Origin: Euryarchaeota archaeon SCGC AAA252-I15
Lineage (GTDB): Archaea > Altiarchaeota > Altiarchaeia > IMC4 > SCGC-AAA252-I15
Direction of reading: 5' to 3'
Length of the DNA: 24,012 bases
Assembly (NCBI GenBank): GCA_000402775.1
Contig: AQSC01000057.1
Location: forward strand, 1-24,012
The translations under genes were made by a program, and so were the position numbers. Shown here piece by piece: positions 1 to 7,461 of this stretch. A model generated the notes under the pieces. The model did no database searches, was not told the origin of the DNA, and saw only the letters and a program-made list of their open reading frames with translations. Every line of letters starts with the position of its first letter. Position 1 is the stretch's first letter.

Positions 1-162
1 GCCAAGCCTAAGGCTACAGCCAAGCCTAAGGCTACAGCCAAGCCTAAGGCTACAGCCAAGCCTAAGGCTACAGCCAAGCCTAAGGCTACAGCCAAACCCA
101 AGGCCACAACCCAGCCAAAGGCCACAACCCAACCTAAAGCCGCAACTAAACCAAAGGAGTCT
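1..162 (+). repeat. 18-bp tandem repeat inside L32e coding sequence
   Basis: Five perfect copies of an 18-bp unit (gccaagcctaaggctaca) occupy 1-90 and continue off the left edge of the window. Four progressively degenerate copies follow to about 162. Each unit encodes AKPKAT, and later copies drift to TQPKAT-like forms. The repeat is in frame and translated, so it is a coding minisatellite rather than a CRISPR. The perfect copies at the 5' side suggest recent expansion by slippage or unequal recombination. Confidence 0.9.
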
Positions 163-732
163 GTCAAGAAAAAACTGGAACCTACGGCGAAGGAAAAAGC
201 AGCTGCACCCAAGGAAAAACCAGTGAAATCCGCGGAAAAGAGTGAAGTTCAAACTGCAGCTCTCGAAGCACCGGCCGAGGCCAAACCCGAGGAGAAGCCT
301 GCTTCCGAGAAAAAGAAAGTTAAAAAGAAAAAACCAAAGAAAATCGAGAAAATCAAGTTTACACCAAAAACTCCCTCTGGAAAAGTAAAAAAAACGCCAG
401 TGTATAAAAGACAAGAGCTTCCTAAAGTCAAGAAATTAAAAGACGTTTGGAGGCGGCCGCGAGGTATTGACAGCAAGCAACATTTGCGGAAACGCGGTAA
501 GGGGGCTGTACCCTCAATCGGTTACGGGTCGTCAAAAACAGAAATTGGATTACACCCTTCCGGTTTAAGGCCTGTTAGAATCCATAATGTTTCCGAGCTT
601 TCCAACATTAAGCCCCCCGCTGAAGCAGCGTTGATTGCGGCTCAAGTTGGCAGGCGGAAGAGGAATTTGATAATTGAGGAGGCTAACAAGCAAAAAATCG
701 TTGTGTTGAATCCCCGGAAAGGTGAAACATGA
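1..732 (+). CDS. rpl32e: Ribosomal protein L32e, partial at 5' end, with long repetitive basic N-terminal tail
   Basis: Large-subunit ribosomal protein of the archaeal/eukaryotic L32e family. The reading frame is open from base 1 with no stop, so the true start lies upstream; an internal ATG at 223 is not the natural start because the same frame continues in a coding-like Lys/Ala/Pro pattern before it. The conserved L32e body occupies roughly the last 105 codons (from about base 415) and includes VWRRPRGIDSKQ and the region around GYGSSK. Everything before it is low-complexity: tandem AKPKAT hexapeptides, then mixed K/A/P/E sequence and a lysine cluster near base 310-350. The family body is about 120-140 residues, so at least 135 residues here are extension. 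Its stop overlaps the L19e start (ATGA). It belongs to the spc operon between L6 (expected upstream, outside the window) and L19e. Confidence 0.9.
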   Translation, partial: AKPKATAKPKATAKPKATAKPKATAKPKATAKPKATTQPKATTQPKAATKPKESVKKKLEPTAKEKAAAPKEKPVKSAEKSEVQTAALEAPAEAKPEEKPASEKKKVKKKKPKKIEKIKFTPKTPSGKVKKTPVYKRQELPKVKKLKDVWRRPRGIDSKQHLRKRGKGAVPSIGYGSSKTEIGLHPSGLRPVRIHNVSELSNIKPPAEAALIAAQVGRRKRNLIIEEANKQKIVVLNPRKGET

Positions 733-1169
733 ATCTTAAGAATCAGAGGCGTCTTGCAGCTGACATACTTGGGGTGGGAGTGAGTAAAGTCCAGATACCG
801 CAAGAGAATTCAGACCTGGTTTCCGAAGCATTGACTAGGGAGGACGTAAGAATTCTTATCCACAAGGGGTTAATCAAGAAGAAAATTGAGAATGCCCCCT
901 CCAAATCAAGGATTAGGGTGAGGCTACTGCAAAAGAGGAAGGGCCGTCACAAAGGCTATGGTAAGCGGAAGGGAACTCACAAAGCTAGGGAGCCGAAAAA
1001 GAGGCTTTGGATTAGTAAAATCAGGGCTATCCGAGACGAAATCAGAAAACTCAAATCTGAGGGCAAGATATTAGCTTCCGGATACAGAAAAATTTATCGT
1101 CAGGCTAAAGGGAATTTATTCCATTCTAGAAGGCACTTGCGGGAACAAATAGAGAGGATGAAGACTTAA
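729..1169 (+). CDS. rpl19e: Ribosomal protein L19e
   Basis: L19e of the large ribosomal subunit, 146 residues, the usual archaeal length. It begins NLKNQRRLAADILGVG, the typical family start, and contains the basic central segment with GRHKGYGKRKGTHKAR and a long basic C-terminal helix ending in HLREQIERMK. The ATG overlaps the TGA of L32e by four bases, indicating translational coupling. L18 follows two bases after the stop. Position between L32e and L18 is the standard archaeal spc order. Confidence 0.95.
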   Translation: MNLKNQRRLAADILGVGVSKVQIPQENSDLVSEALTREDVRILIHKGLIKKKIENAPSKSRIRVRLLQKRKGRHKGYGKRKGTHKAREPKKRLWISKIRAIRDEIRKLKSEGKILASGYRKIYRQAKGNLFHSRRHLREQIERMKT

Positions 1170-1171
1170 AA

Positions 1172-1693
1172 ATGGCGTCTGGACCAAAATATGTTGTGGA
1201 ATATCGAAGGCGAAGGAGCGGTAAAACAGACTATAAGCGAAGATTCAACCTTCTTAAATCCCATACGCCAAGGCTTGTAATCAGAAAAACAGAAAAACAT
1301 ATTTCAGCGCAACTCGTCAAATACTTTGAAGATGGGGATAAAATACTTGCTAGTGCCCACTCAAAGGAGCTTTCCAAGCTTGGTTGGAAGCATTCAACAT
1401 CAAATATTTGCGCATCTTATCTCGTTGGAGTTCTCGTAGCGTCTAAGGCGAAGTCTAGCGGAGTGTCAGATTCAATAATTGATTTGGGTATGATGTCTCT
1501 CGTCAAAGGCGGGAGAATCTACGCGACCGTTAAGGGCGCCTTCGACGGGGGATTGAAATTTCCAATCGATGAATCAGTTTTCCCAAGCGAAGACCGGCTT
1601 GCGGGAAAACACATTGTTTCACACAATAAAAAATCCGAAAAGATTAATGAGGACCTTTTAAAGATTAAGGATTCTTTAATGAAGAAAAAATGA
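1172..1693 (+). CDS. rpl18: Ribosomal protein L18 (uL18, archaeal L18p/L5e type)
   Basis: 5S rRNA-binding large-subunit protein, 173 residues. The N-terminus GPKYVVEYRRRRSGKTDYKR is the archaeal L18 signature, followed by LVIRKTEKHISAQLV and, further on, KGGRIYATVKGAFDGGL, which match the family core. The start lies two bases after the L19e stop. The last codons overlap the S5 start (ATGA at 1690). Length is slightly below many archaeal homologues (about 190), but no core element appears to be missing. Confidence 0.95.
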   Translation: MASGPKYVVEYRRRRSGKTDYKRRFNLLKSHTPRLVIRKTEKHISAQLVKYFEDGDKILASAHSKELSKLGWKHSTSNICASYLVGVLVASKAKSSGVSDSIIDLGMMSLVKGGRIYATVKGAFDGGLKFPIDESVFPSEDRLAGKHIVSHNKKSEKINEDLLKIKDSLMKKK

Positions 1694-2685
1694 CAGAGGA
1701 AGAAAAGAGTAAGGAAGCAGCTGAAAATCAAGGCGACTCCGAGAATGTCGAGGAAACCGTTAAATCCGGGGAAGTGGGGGCGGAAGTCACCTCTGAAAAA
1801 TTCCAGTTAAACGACCTTCAAGGATTGGGGGAGAAGAAGCTTGCAGAACTTAAGGCTGCTGGAATAAGCGATGTTGCAGACTTGATTGGCGCGGATGCTA
1901 AAGACTTAGCTTCCAAGACAAGTTTTTCCGAGGATAAACTTAAAAACTGGCAGAAGACTGCCACCAAAAAAACCCCCGAAATCCTCAATGAAGAGATTAA
2001 GGGTGCTGGAAAAGACTATGAAGCTAAAAGAGAAGAGCTTTTGCGGTGGGAACCTAGGACTGCTTTGGGCATTAAAGTTAAAAGCGGAGAGTTATCAACA
2101 ATTGATGAAGTCCTTGCCCTTCCAACTCCGATTAAGGAAGTTGAAGTGGTGGATAAGCTTCTCCCTGAATTAAGTGAGGAAATACTTAACGTTGGGCGTG
2201 TTCAGCGGGTTACAGACTCTGGTAGGCGTATGAGATTTAGGGTTATCACCGCAGTTGGAAACGAAAACGGTTATGTTGGCGTTGGCGAAGCTAAAGGTAA
2301 GGAGGCGGGGCCAACAATAAGAAAAGCGATTGAACGCGCGAAAATCAATATAATCAGCATTAAGCGTGGTTGCGGAAGTTGGGAGTGTGGGTGCGGAAGA
2401 CCCCACACAGTACCCTTTAAGGTTTCCGGTAAATCCGGTGGAGTGCAAGTGTCAATCCGCCCTGCACCGAGAGGAGTGGGTCTAGTTTCCGGGGAGATAC
2501 CGCGGAAAATATTGTCTCTTGCAGGAATATCAGACGCTTGGGTTAGTACGAGCGGGCACACAAGGACTAGCCTGAACTTTTCACACGCAATATTCAATGC
2601 ATTGTTTGAGACGAACAAGGTAAAAGTTAAGGAGTCGGACATCGATTCCTTAAACATCATATCAGGTCAAACACAGAATGGCTGA
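1690..2685 (+). CDS. rps5: Ribosomal protein S5 (uS5) with N-terminal helix-hairpin-helix-like extension
   Basis: Small-subunit protein S5. The conserved body begins near residue 118 (LLRWEPRTALGIKVKSGELS) and continues with VQRVTDSGRRMRFRVITAVG, GYVGVGEAKGKEAGP, the archaeal Cys motif GCGSWECGCG and HTVPF. The first ~115 residues are extra compared with the usual ~210-residue archaeal S5. Residues 1-38 are acidic and disordered-looking. Residues 40-92 (LNDLQGLGEKKLAELKAAGI onward) have the spacing of a helix-hairpin-helix / Rad51-N-terminal-like fold. No stop or second ribosome binding site separates the two parts, so this is one polypeptide. Start overlaps the L18 stop by four bases; the end overlaps the L30 start by eight. 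Confidence 0.93.
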   Translation: MTEEEKSKEAAENQGDSENVEETVKSGEVGAEVTSEKFQLNDLQGLGEKKLAELKAAGISDVADLIGADAKDLASKTSFSEDKLKNWQKTATKKTPEILNEEIKGAGKDYEAKREELLRWEPRTALGIKVKSGELSTIDEVLALPTPIKEVEVVDKLLPELSEEILNVGRVQRVTDSGRRMRFRVITAVGNENGYVGVGEAKGKEAGPTIRKAIERAKINIISIKRGCGSWECGCGRPHTVPFKVSGKSGGVQVSIRPAPRGVGLVSGEIPRKILSLAGISDAWVSTSGHTRTSLNFSHAIFNALFETNKVKVKESDIDSLNIISGQTQNG

Positions 2686-3163
2686 AAAAGAAAGCAAGCT
2701 TGCAATAGTTCGGATTAGAGGCAGAGTTCATGTACGAGGGGGGATAGAGGATACACTCCGCATGCTAAATCTAACCCGGAAAAACCATTGTGTACTCTTA
2801 GATAAGACTCCAGTAAACCAAGGTATGATTCATAAAATAAACGATTACATCACTTGGGGTGAACTGTCAGAAAAAACGTTGGTGAAAATGCTCTCCGAGC
2901 GCGGTAGACTTGCAGGCAATGAGAAGCTTTCCGACGAAAACATTAATAAAGCTAGTAAACACAAAACCATAAAAGATTTCGCTAAAACCCTCTTGGAAGG
3001 GAAATCAAAAATCTCTGATGTAGCAGGACTTAAACCTGTATTCAGGCTCAAGCCGCCAGAGAAGGGGTTCGAGCGTGGTGGCATTAAAAAGTCGTTCCCT
3101 GTTGGGGGCGCCCTCGGTTATCGCGGGGAGAAGATCAACGATTTAATTGAAAGGATGCTTTAA
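2678..3163 (+). CDS. rpl30: Ribosomal protein L30 (uL30)
   Basis: Large-subunit protein L30, archaeal/eukaryotic L7 type, 161 residues. The ferredoxin-like core starts LAIVRIRGRVHVRGGIEDTL and continues with MLNLTRKNHCVLLD and the GMIHKINDYITWGE motif typical of archaeal L30. The C-terminal half carries the archaeal extension ending in a segment rich in KPPEKGFERGGIKKSFPVGG. The start lies inside the 3' end of S5 (8-base overlap) and the stop is immediately followed by the L15 ATG, consistent with one coupled transcript. Confidence 0.95.
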   Translation: MAEKESKLAIVRIRGRVHVRGGIEDTLRMLNLTRKNHCVLLDKTPVNQGMIHKINDYITWGELSEKTLVKMLSERGRLAGNEKLSDENINKASKHKTIKDFAKTLLEGKSKISDVAGLKPVFRLKPPEKGFERGGIKKSFPVGGALGYRGEKINDLIERML

Positions 3164-3715
3164 ATGGCACAGAAAGACAAGAAAACTCAATTAATGCGGG
3201 GTACCCGAACATGCGGTTATGGTAACGCTAAGAAGCACCGTGGAGCAGGATCGCGAGGTGGTAGAGGGCTTGCTGGCAGTAAAAAGCATAAATGGCATTG
3301 GGTTTCGAAAAACCTTCCAGGCCATTTTGGCCGTAGCGGGTTCACACGACACGAATCCACAATAAAAAGGGTTAGTTTTCTCAACATCGGAGACCTTGAC
3401 GGCTTGTGCGAAGTTTGGGAGTTGGAAGGCAAGGTTAAGAAGGCTAAGGGAGTCCTTGAAGTGAACTTATCATCCTTTGGATTCGACAAGCTTTTAGGAT
3501 CAGGCAAAGTTTCGGGGAAATACACTGTTAAAGTGGATTCATGCTCTCACAGGGCTTTAGAGAAAATCGAGGCTTTGGGGGGGAAAGTTGAGGTGGAGAA
3601 TAAGGCGGAAGTCGTCGTAGATGCTGTCGATTTGAAGGGGGGCGTGAAGGAGCCTTCTGTGGAGGATTCGGATGAACCTGGAGTTTCTGAGGCCGGCGAT
3701 AAAGTATCTACCTGA
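3164..3715 (+). CDS. rpl15: Ribosomal protein L15 (uL15) with acidic C-terminal extension
   Basis: Large-subunit protein L15, 183 residues. The Gly/Lys/Arg-rich N-terminus (TRTCGYGNAKKHRGAGSRGG followed by RGLAGSKKHKWHW) is the archaeal L15 signature, and the C-terminal core ends around VEVENKAEVVVDAV. The final ~30 residues after the core are an acidic, low-complexity addition. The last 44 bases overlap the start of secY in another frame, an unusually long overlap, so part of this tail may exist because secY encroaches on it. Start is directly after the L30 stop. Confidence 0.95.
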   Translation: MAQKDKKTQLMRGTRTCGYGNAKKHRGAGSRGGRGLAGSKKHKWHWVSKNLPGHFGRSGFTRHESTIKRVSFLNIGDLDGLCEVWELEGKVKKAKGVLEVNLSSFGFDKLLGSGKVSGKYTVKVDSCSHRALEKIEALGGKVEVENKAEVVVDAVDLKGGVKEPSVEDSDEPGVSEAGDKVST

Positions 3716-5057
3716 GGTTTCGCTGCCTAAACGGCATGTTCCTTTCAAGGAAAAGTTGATTTGGACTGGTGCCGCACTGCTTTTGTTCTTTATTATGGGG
3801 ACGATTTATCCTGTTGGAGTCTCTCCCGCAACACTTGCCGAGAAGATTGCCGGTTTCTCTCAGCTTCAGATGATTTTTGCTTCTAAGATTGGAACAATCG
3901 TCTCAACGGGAATCGGGCCTATTGTTACTGCATCAATTATTCTACAGCTTTTGCACGGGGCGGAGATGATCGACATCGATACTAAGACTCAGGAGGGTAA
4001 GGCGCTTTTCCAAGGGACTCAGAAGATTTTAACCATAATAATCGCTTTTTTCGAGGCTGCTGCCTTGGTTATCGCGACCAAGATGGTGGCTGGTCAGGCG
4101 TTGATAGCCTTCACGGTAGTTCAGATTGCTTTGGGTTCAATAGTTTTGATGTATGTTGATGAGGTCGTCTCAAAGTGGGGTATTGGTAGTGGAATCAGCC
4201 TTTTCATCGCGGCCGGAGTCTCAGAGACGATACTAATCCAATCCATAAATCCTTTGCGCGGGCCTGCCGGAACTTTTGCAGGTATTATCCCGAACTTTCT
4301 GGATCAGATGATTTCCGGCACAATGCAGTTGGGATTACTCTACCCGATTCTCGCCACAATAATAGTTTTCGTAGTAGTCGTCTACGGTGAATCAATGAGG
4401 ATTGAGCTTCCGTTATCTCATGTGGGTCTTGGAGGGTACAAGGGTCGTTATCCATTAAGGTTCTTCTACGTCTCGAACATACCCGTAATACTTGCCGCGG
4501 CGCTATTAGCCAACGTCCAAATGTGGGCGAGCTTTGCGGGAGTAGATATATACAATCCCCCGCAGGACATGACCATCGTCCAAAACATCGTTTACCAGGT
4601 TGGGAGCATGGTCACTTTGAACGAGCTTCACGGTATCATAAGCCCTGGGAGGGTAAGCCGGCTTTTAAACATAGAGGTTCTACTTCACTTACTCATTTAC
4701 TTGATCGCATTCACGGCGCTTTGCGTGGTGTTCGGAAAGTTTTGGGTTCAGACTACCAATATCGACTCCGACGGGATTGCAAAACAGATCCAAGATATTG
4801 GCATGCAGATTCCCAGGTGGCGTCAGGACGGGCGCATAGTCAAAAAAGTCCTTGACAAATACATCCCGCAGCTCACCATCATCAGTTCTATCGCAGTCGG
4901 CCTTCTCGCCGCTGGAGCGGACTTGATCGGAGCTATAGGTTCCGGGACGGGAATACTTCTGACGGTGGGAATACTTTACAGATTCTACGAGGAAATACAG
5001 CGCGAACAAATGTCCGACATGCCGCAAAGTTTTAGACGCTTGATGGGTAAGGCTTGA
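3672..5057 (+). CDS. secY: Protein translocase subunit SecY (Sec61 alpha)
   Basis: Channel-forming subunit of the archaeal Sec translocon, 461 residues, full length with about ten hydrophobic segments. The N-terminus LEFLRPAIKYLPEV...RHVPFKEKLIWT is the archaeal SecY start, which supports ATG 3672 although it lies inside L15. Further family signatures are GIGPIVTASIILQLL, SKWGIGSGISLFIAAGV and, before the C-terminus, IGSGTGILLTVGILYRFYEE. It closes the spc operon. Adenylate kinase or another usual downstream gene does not follow; instead a second copy of the secY 3' end lies 70 bp downstream. The last 14 codons are the duplicated part. Confidence 0.97.
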   Translation: MNLEFLRPAIKYLPEVSLPKRHVPFKEKLIWTGAALLLFFIMGTIYPVGVSPATLAEKIAGFSQLQMIFASKIGTIVSTGIGPIVTASIILQLLHGAEMIDIDTKTQEGKALFQGTQKILTIIIAFFEAAALVIATKMVAGQALIAFTVVQIALGSIVLMYVDEVVSKWGIGSGISLFIAAGVSETILIQSINPLRGPAGTFAGIIPNFLDQMISGTMQLGLLYPILATIIVFVVVVYGESMRIELPLSHVGLGGYKGRYPLRFFYVSNIPVILAAALLANVQMWASFAGVDIYNPPQDMTIVQNIVYQVGSMVTLNELHGIISPGRVSRLLNIEVLLHLLIYLIAFTALCVVFGKFWVQTTNIDSDGIAKQIQDIGMQIPRWRQDGRIVKKVLDKYIPQLTIISSIAVGLLAAGADLIGAIGSGTGILLTVGILYRFYEEIQREQMSDMPQSFRRLMGKA

Positions 5058-5060
5058 TTT
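5013..5060 (+). repeat. secY 3'-end direct repeat, copy 1 (in the intact gene)
   Basis: The final codons of secY from the serine at 5013 through the stop plus three bases. The partner copy is at 5126-5173. The encoded peptide SDMPQSFRRLMGKA is identical in both copies, but Ser, Gln, Ser, Arg, Leu, Ala and stop codons differ. Confidence 0.85.
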
Positions 5061-5125
5061 GGGCGGAGCCACTAGCGAACAGAGTGAGCGTAGGTGGCTC
5101 ATTTGTCGTCGGCAAACTCCGACTG
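5061..5125. other. Scar between the two secY tails, with two hairpins
   Basis: About 65 bp with no coding potential. Bases 5066-5072 (gagccac) pair perfectly with 5094-5100 (gtggctc) around a loop that contains a gcgaacagagtgagcg motif. A second stem pairs 5108-5112 (gtcgg) with 5119-5123 (ccgac) around a 6-base loop. The first hairpin sits directly after the secY stop, so it could act in 3'-end formation; it could equally be the remnant of an excised or decayed element. Confidence 0.5.
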
Positions 5126-5173
5126 AGTGACATGCCGCAGAGCTTTAGAAGGCTAATGGGTAAGGCGTAATTT
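5126..5173 (+). pseudogene. Detached second copy of the secY 3' end
   Basis: A 48-bp stretch encoding the last 14 residues of SecY plus a stop (TAA instead of TGA), in an open frame but without any upstream secY sequence. Compared with 5013-5060, every codon change within the shared tail is synonymous; just upstream, the residue before it is Leu instead of Met. The copy therefore diverged as part of a functional secY rather than drifting as junk. It is best read as the displaced or foreign 3' end of a related secY allele. Confidence 0.8.
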
Positions 5174-5200
5174 AAGTGTGTTTGTTTTACTCTTGCTCGC

Positions 5201-5470
5201 TTATAGTTCTTTGGATTCGACTGTGCCGGGTAATTTTTCCCCTGCCAGTATCTCTTCAAGCTGGGTTTTCAGCGGGCCCTCTCCTGCCGCTTCTTTAATC
5301 ACGTTTATGTCTTCGCGAATGACTCTCTTTTCCACTTTTTGTTCCTTGGCGATATTCTCTATTGTCTCGCCCATCCATATACTCTCTAATACTCTACCCT
5401 GCCTTGCGGCATCAATCCTTTCCTTCTCCGTGATTGGTGTGTCCGTGATCGGTTTTTGTAGAACTTTCAT
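5201..5470 (-). CDS. Small protein with helix-turn-helix-like segment
   Basis: An 89-residue protein that I do not assign to a named family. Residues about 31-60 (ETIENIAKEQKVEKRVIRED and following) have the spacing of a helix-turn-helix: a helix, a turn after a short hydrophobic position, then a recognition-like helix. The C-terminus is Gly/Pro/Glu-rich. The start is the ATG at 5470. No convincing ribosome binding site is visible. Its 3' end faces the secY tail duplication, and upstream lies the end of a GNAT-like gene on the same strand with a 106-bp gap. A small transcription factor or regulator of an element is possible; the call as a real gene is moderate because it is short. Confidence 0.55.
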   Translation of the reverse strand: MKVLQKPITDTPITEKERIDAARQGRVLESIWMGETIENIAKEQKVEKRVIREDINVIKEAAGEGPLKTQLEEILAGEKLPGTVESKEL

Positions 5471-5576
5471 TTTACTTGTTAATACTTACGCATTCATTCA
5501 ATAATAATCTGAAAGTAAGGTACTATTTTAAAAGATTTTTGGGTAACTTTGGATTGTTATGCGTTTAACTTCCACT

Positions 5577-6125
5577 TCAGAATTCGTATATCACGTACCC
5601 TTCTTCCTCGGTGGGTTTGAAGCCTACCTTCTCATAGTGTCTGGCCACAGCTTTCGCAGGAAATTGTATGACAGCCTGAGCGCCAAGTCGCTTGAAATGG
5701 GCGACGTAGGCGGGAAGAACCCATCCTCCACGGTGCTCGGGGACGGGTCTTCTAGTCGTAACTCCCCCTATTTTTTCCGGCTCACCCATATGTTCCAGTG
5801 GTTTTTGAATGTAGAATGCGCGGACGACTTTACCCGCAACCTCAGCCTCATCCTTAACCGGTTTGAATTTAAAACCCCCCTGATGCTCCCACAACTCACA
5901 ACAGGCGTAGCGGGGCTCTACAAGACCGCCATCCTCCTCGACGAAATGAAGTCTCAGAAAAGAGTCATCCAGCCTAAAGTCGAAGGAGTGTCCTCGATTA
6001 TCCGAGTAGCAATTCCTCTTAGAGTCCCAGTAGACAGCTGCAATTGAATTCGCAAACTCGGCTTGAGGTCTGTAAAGCTCGACCAGACCTTCAAAGTCCC
6101 CGACAGCATTCACTTCTCTTTCCAC
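5577..6125 (-). CDS. Uncharacterised protein with weak GNAT-acetyltransferase resemblance
   Basis: A 182-residue protein with probable GTG start at 6125, one base after the stop of the CCA-adding enzyme, so the two are likely co-transcribed. It starts EREVNAVGDFEGLVELYRPQ. The last 45 residues (AVIQFPAKAVARHYEKVGFK, then a Glu-rich turn and YVIYEF) look like the end of a GNAT fold, where an ARxxYEKxGF motif precedes the final strand. A canonical acetyl-CoA-binding Q/RxxGxG/A loop is not obvious, so catalytic activity is unproven. A long open frame on the opposite strand is its shadow. Presence as a gene is well supported by the tight junction with cca; function is tentative. Confidence 0.7.
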   Translation of the reverse strand: MEREVNAVGDFEGLVELYRPQAEFANSIAAVYWDSKRNCYSDNRGHSFDFRLDDSFLRLHFVEEDGGLVEPRYACCELWEHQGGFKFKPVKDEAEVAGKVVRAFYIQKPLEHMGEPEKIGGVTTRRPVPEHRGGWVLPAYVAHFKRLGAQAVIQFPAKAVARHYEKVGFKPTEEEGYVIYEF

Positions 6126-6126
6126 G

Positions 6127-7461
6127 TTAAATAAACTCGTCTAGAAAAATCCTAAATCCATCGTCCTTGACCGACAGTATCTTCCCGTCAAAAAGTGTTT
6201 TCACGGGAACTTCCCGCAAATTCTTCCCGAAACCCTCGCGTTTCTCCAATATACTCGGGATAAGATCCTCAATCACCCTAACTTTTCTTGAAACGTCTGC
6301 AACCCACCTACCATCCCTCATATACGTTTTCTGACTCTTATGCTTCTGTAAAAAATTTTCCTGGTATTTGGAGTCCTCATCAATAGGCGGGCCCAAAAGA
6401 TGCTGGATGGGAGGAAGCTCCCACACCTCGAATTCAAAAAGCAATACCGAAGAATTATTCTCATTAGTCCAGAAACCACCCTTAAAGATCTTAAACTCAG
6501 ACTCACGAAAAGTTTTTTTCACAGCAATCTCAGTTTTCCGAAGCTGAGAGTAAAGAGTGTTTTCATTGATCTTTTCATGGGAAAAATTGAATGCCACAAT
6601 CCTAGTACCCCTCGAAGACACCTTTTTCTTAAGCTCACTCACACTTTTCGCCTCAACTTTCTTAGGGAAGAAAAATTCGATTGACGGTTTTTTTAGGAAT
6701 TCCTTGGATTTTACGATGAACTTTGCGAGAGTCTGCTTTGAGACGGCGGCAGCCACATTCCTGTCCTGGTCAACGGGGTCTACGACGATGATGTTCGCGT
6801 CAGTGAAAAAATATTTAAGCGACTCTTCATCACCCCACAAGTTTTCAGTATCAATTATCTCCTTGAAACTCCATGTGGAGACAGTATCAAACACTTTTTT
6901 AAATGATCCATAATGTATGACTAAGACTTCGGTAAGATACCCTGAAAAACCCTGGACCTTGGCCTCGGCACCGTAAACTCCAACACCCTTCATAAACTGT
7001 TTTAAAAGCCTGATCTCGCCTGAAAGATTCTTATCAGATCTAATCTTTCTCTTAACATACCTGTTGTGGAAGGGTGTTCGATCAACCGACGATTTTATTG
7101 CAGAACCCATGAAGCAGGGCACAATCTCAACTTCAAAATTCTCAATCCTCCCCTTCACATAAGGGTGTTCGGCATAGTCTATTTCAAACTCCCCATTAAA
7201 TTCATTGAAAACTTTCTTGCCAAGCCTCAAACCCTCCTTTTCAAGCATCTCCCTCGAAGTTCCCTCTGAAAACAAAATGAATATGTCAATGTCCTTATCC
7301 CCGGAAAGATCAGTGCCCCTCGCAAGAGATCCGACCAAAATAGCATTAACGTCCAATCCTCCAAGAAAATCCACAACCTTCTTCGCGAAGTCAAGCTCCC
7401 TCGCACGCTCTTTAGGACTGGGTGTTATCCGCCGTAAAACCTCCGCCAATATTTCGTCCAT
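6127..7461 (-). CDS. cca: CCA-adding tRNA nucleotidyltransferase, archaeal class I
   Basis: Adds or repairs the 3' CCA end of tRNAs from CTP and ATP without a template. About 444 residues, normal for the archaeal class I enzyme. The nucleotidyltransferase signature lies near residues 42-62 (LVGSLARGTDLSGDKDIDIF), with the GS pair and the paired Asp residues that bind metal; a third acidic position is likely in the VEIVPCF segment. The C-terminal tail and body domains contain the usual HLLGPPID and AFNFSHEKIN-like segments. The natural start is the ATG at 7461; one codon further upstream is TTG. The start overlaps the amrS stop (TGATG), and a GNAT-like gene follows after one base, so the three form an operon. 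Confidence 0.95.
   Translation of the reverse strand: MDEILAEVLRRITPSPKERARELDFAKKVVDFLGGLDVNAILVGSLARGTDLSGDKDIDIFILFSEGTSREMLEKEGLRLGKKVFNEFNGEFEIDYAEHPYVKGRIENFEVEIVPCFMGSAIKSSVDRTPFHNRYVKRKIRSDKNLSGEIRLLKQFMKGVGVYGAEAKVQGFSGYLTEVLVIHYGSFKKVFDTVSTWSFKEIIDTENLWGDEESLKYFFTDANIIVVDPVDQDRNVAAAVSKQTLAKFIVKSKEFLKKPSIEFFFPKKVEAKSVSELKKKVSSRGTRIVAFNFSHEKINENTLYSQLRKTEIAVKKTFRESEFKIFKGGFWTNENNSSVLLFEFEVWELPPIQHLLGPPIDEDSKYQENFLQKHKSQKTYMRDGRWVADVSRKVRVIEDLIPSILEKREGFGKNLREVPVKTLFDGKILSVKDDGFRIFLDEFI

Noticed and set aside
1..162. Possible CRISPR or intergenic tandem repeat at the left edge
   Set aside because: Units are contiguous, have no spacers, are 18 bp (a multiple of three) and lie in frame with L32e, so they are coding repeats.
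5178..6047. Open frames on the plus strand opposite the small HTH gene and the GNAT-like gene
   Set aside because: They are antisense to better-supported minus-strand frames: the minus-strand genes abut cca and have natural protein composition, while the plus-strand translations look like random shadows.
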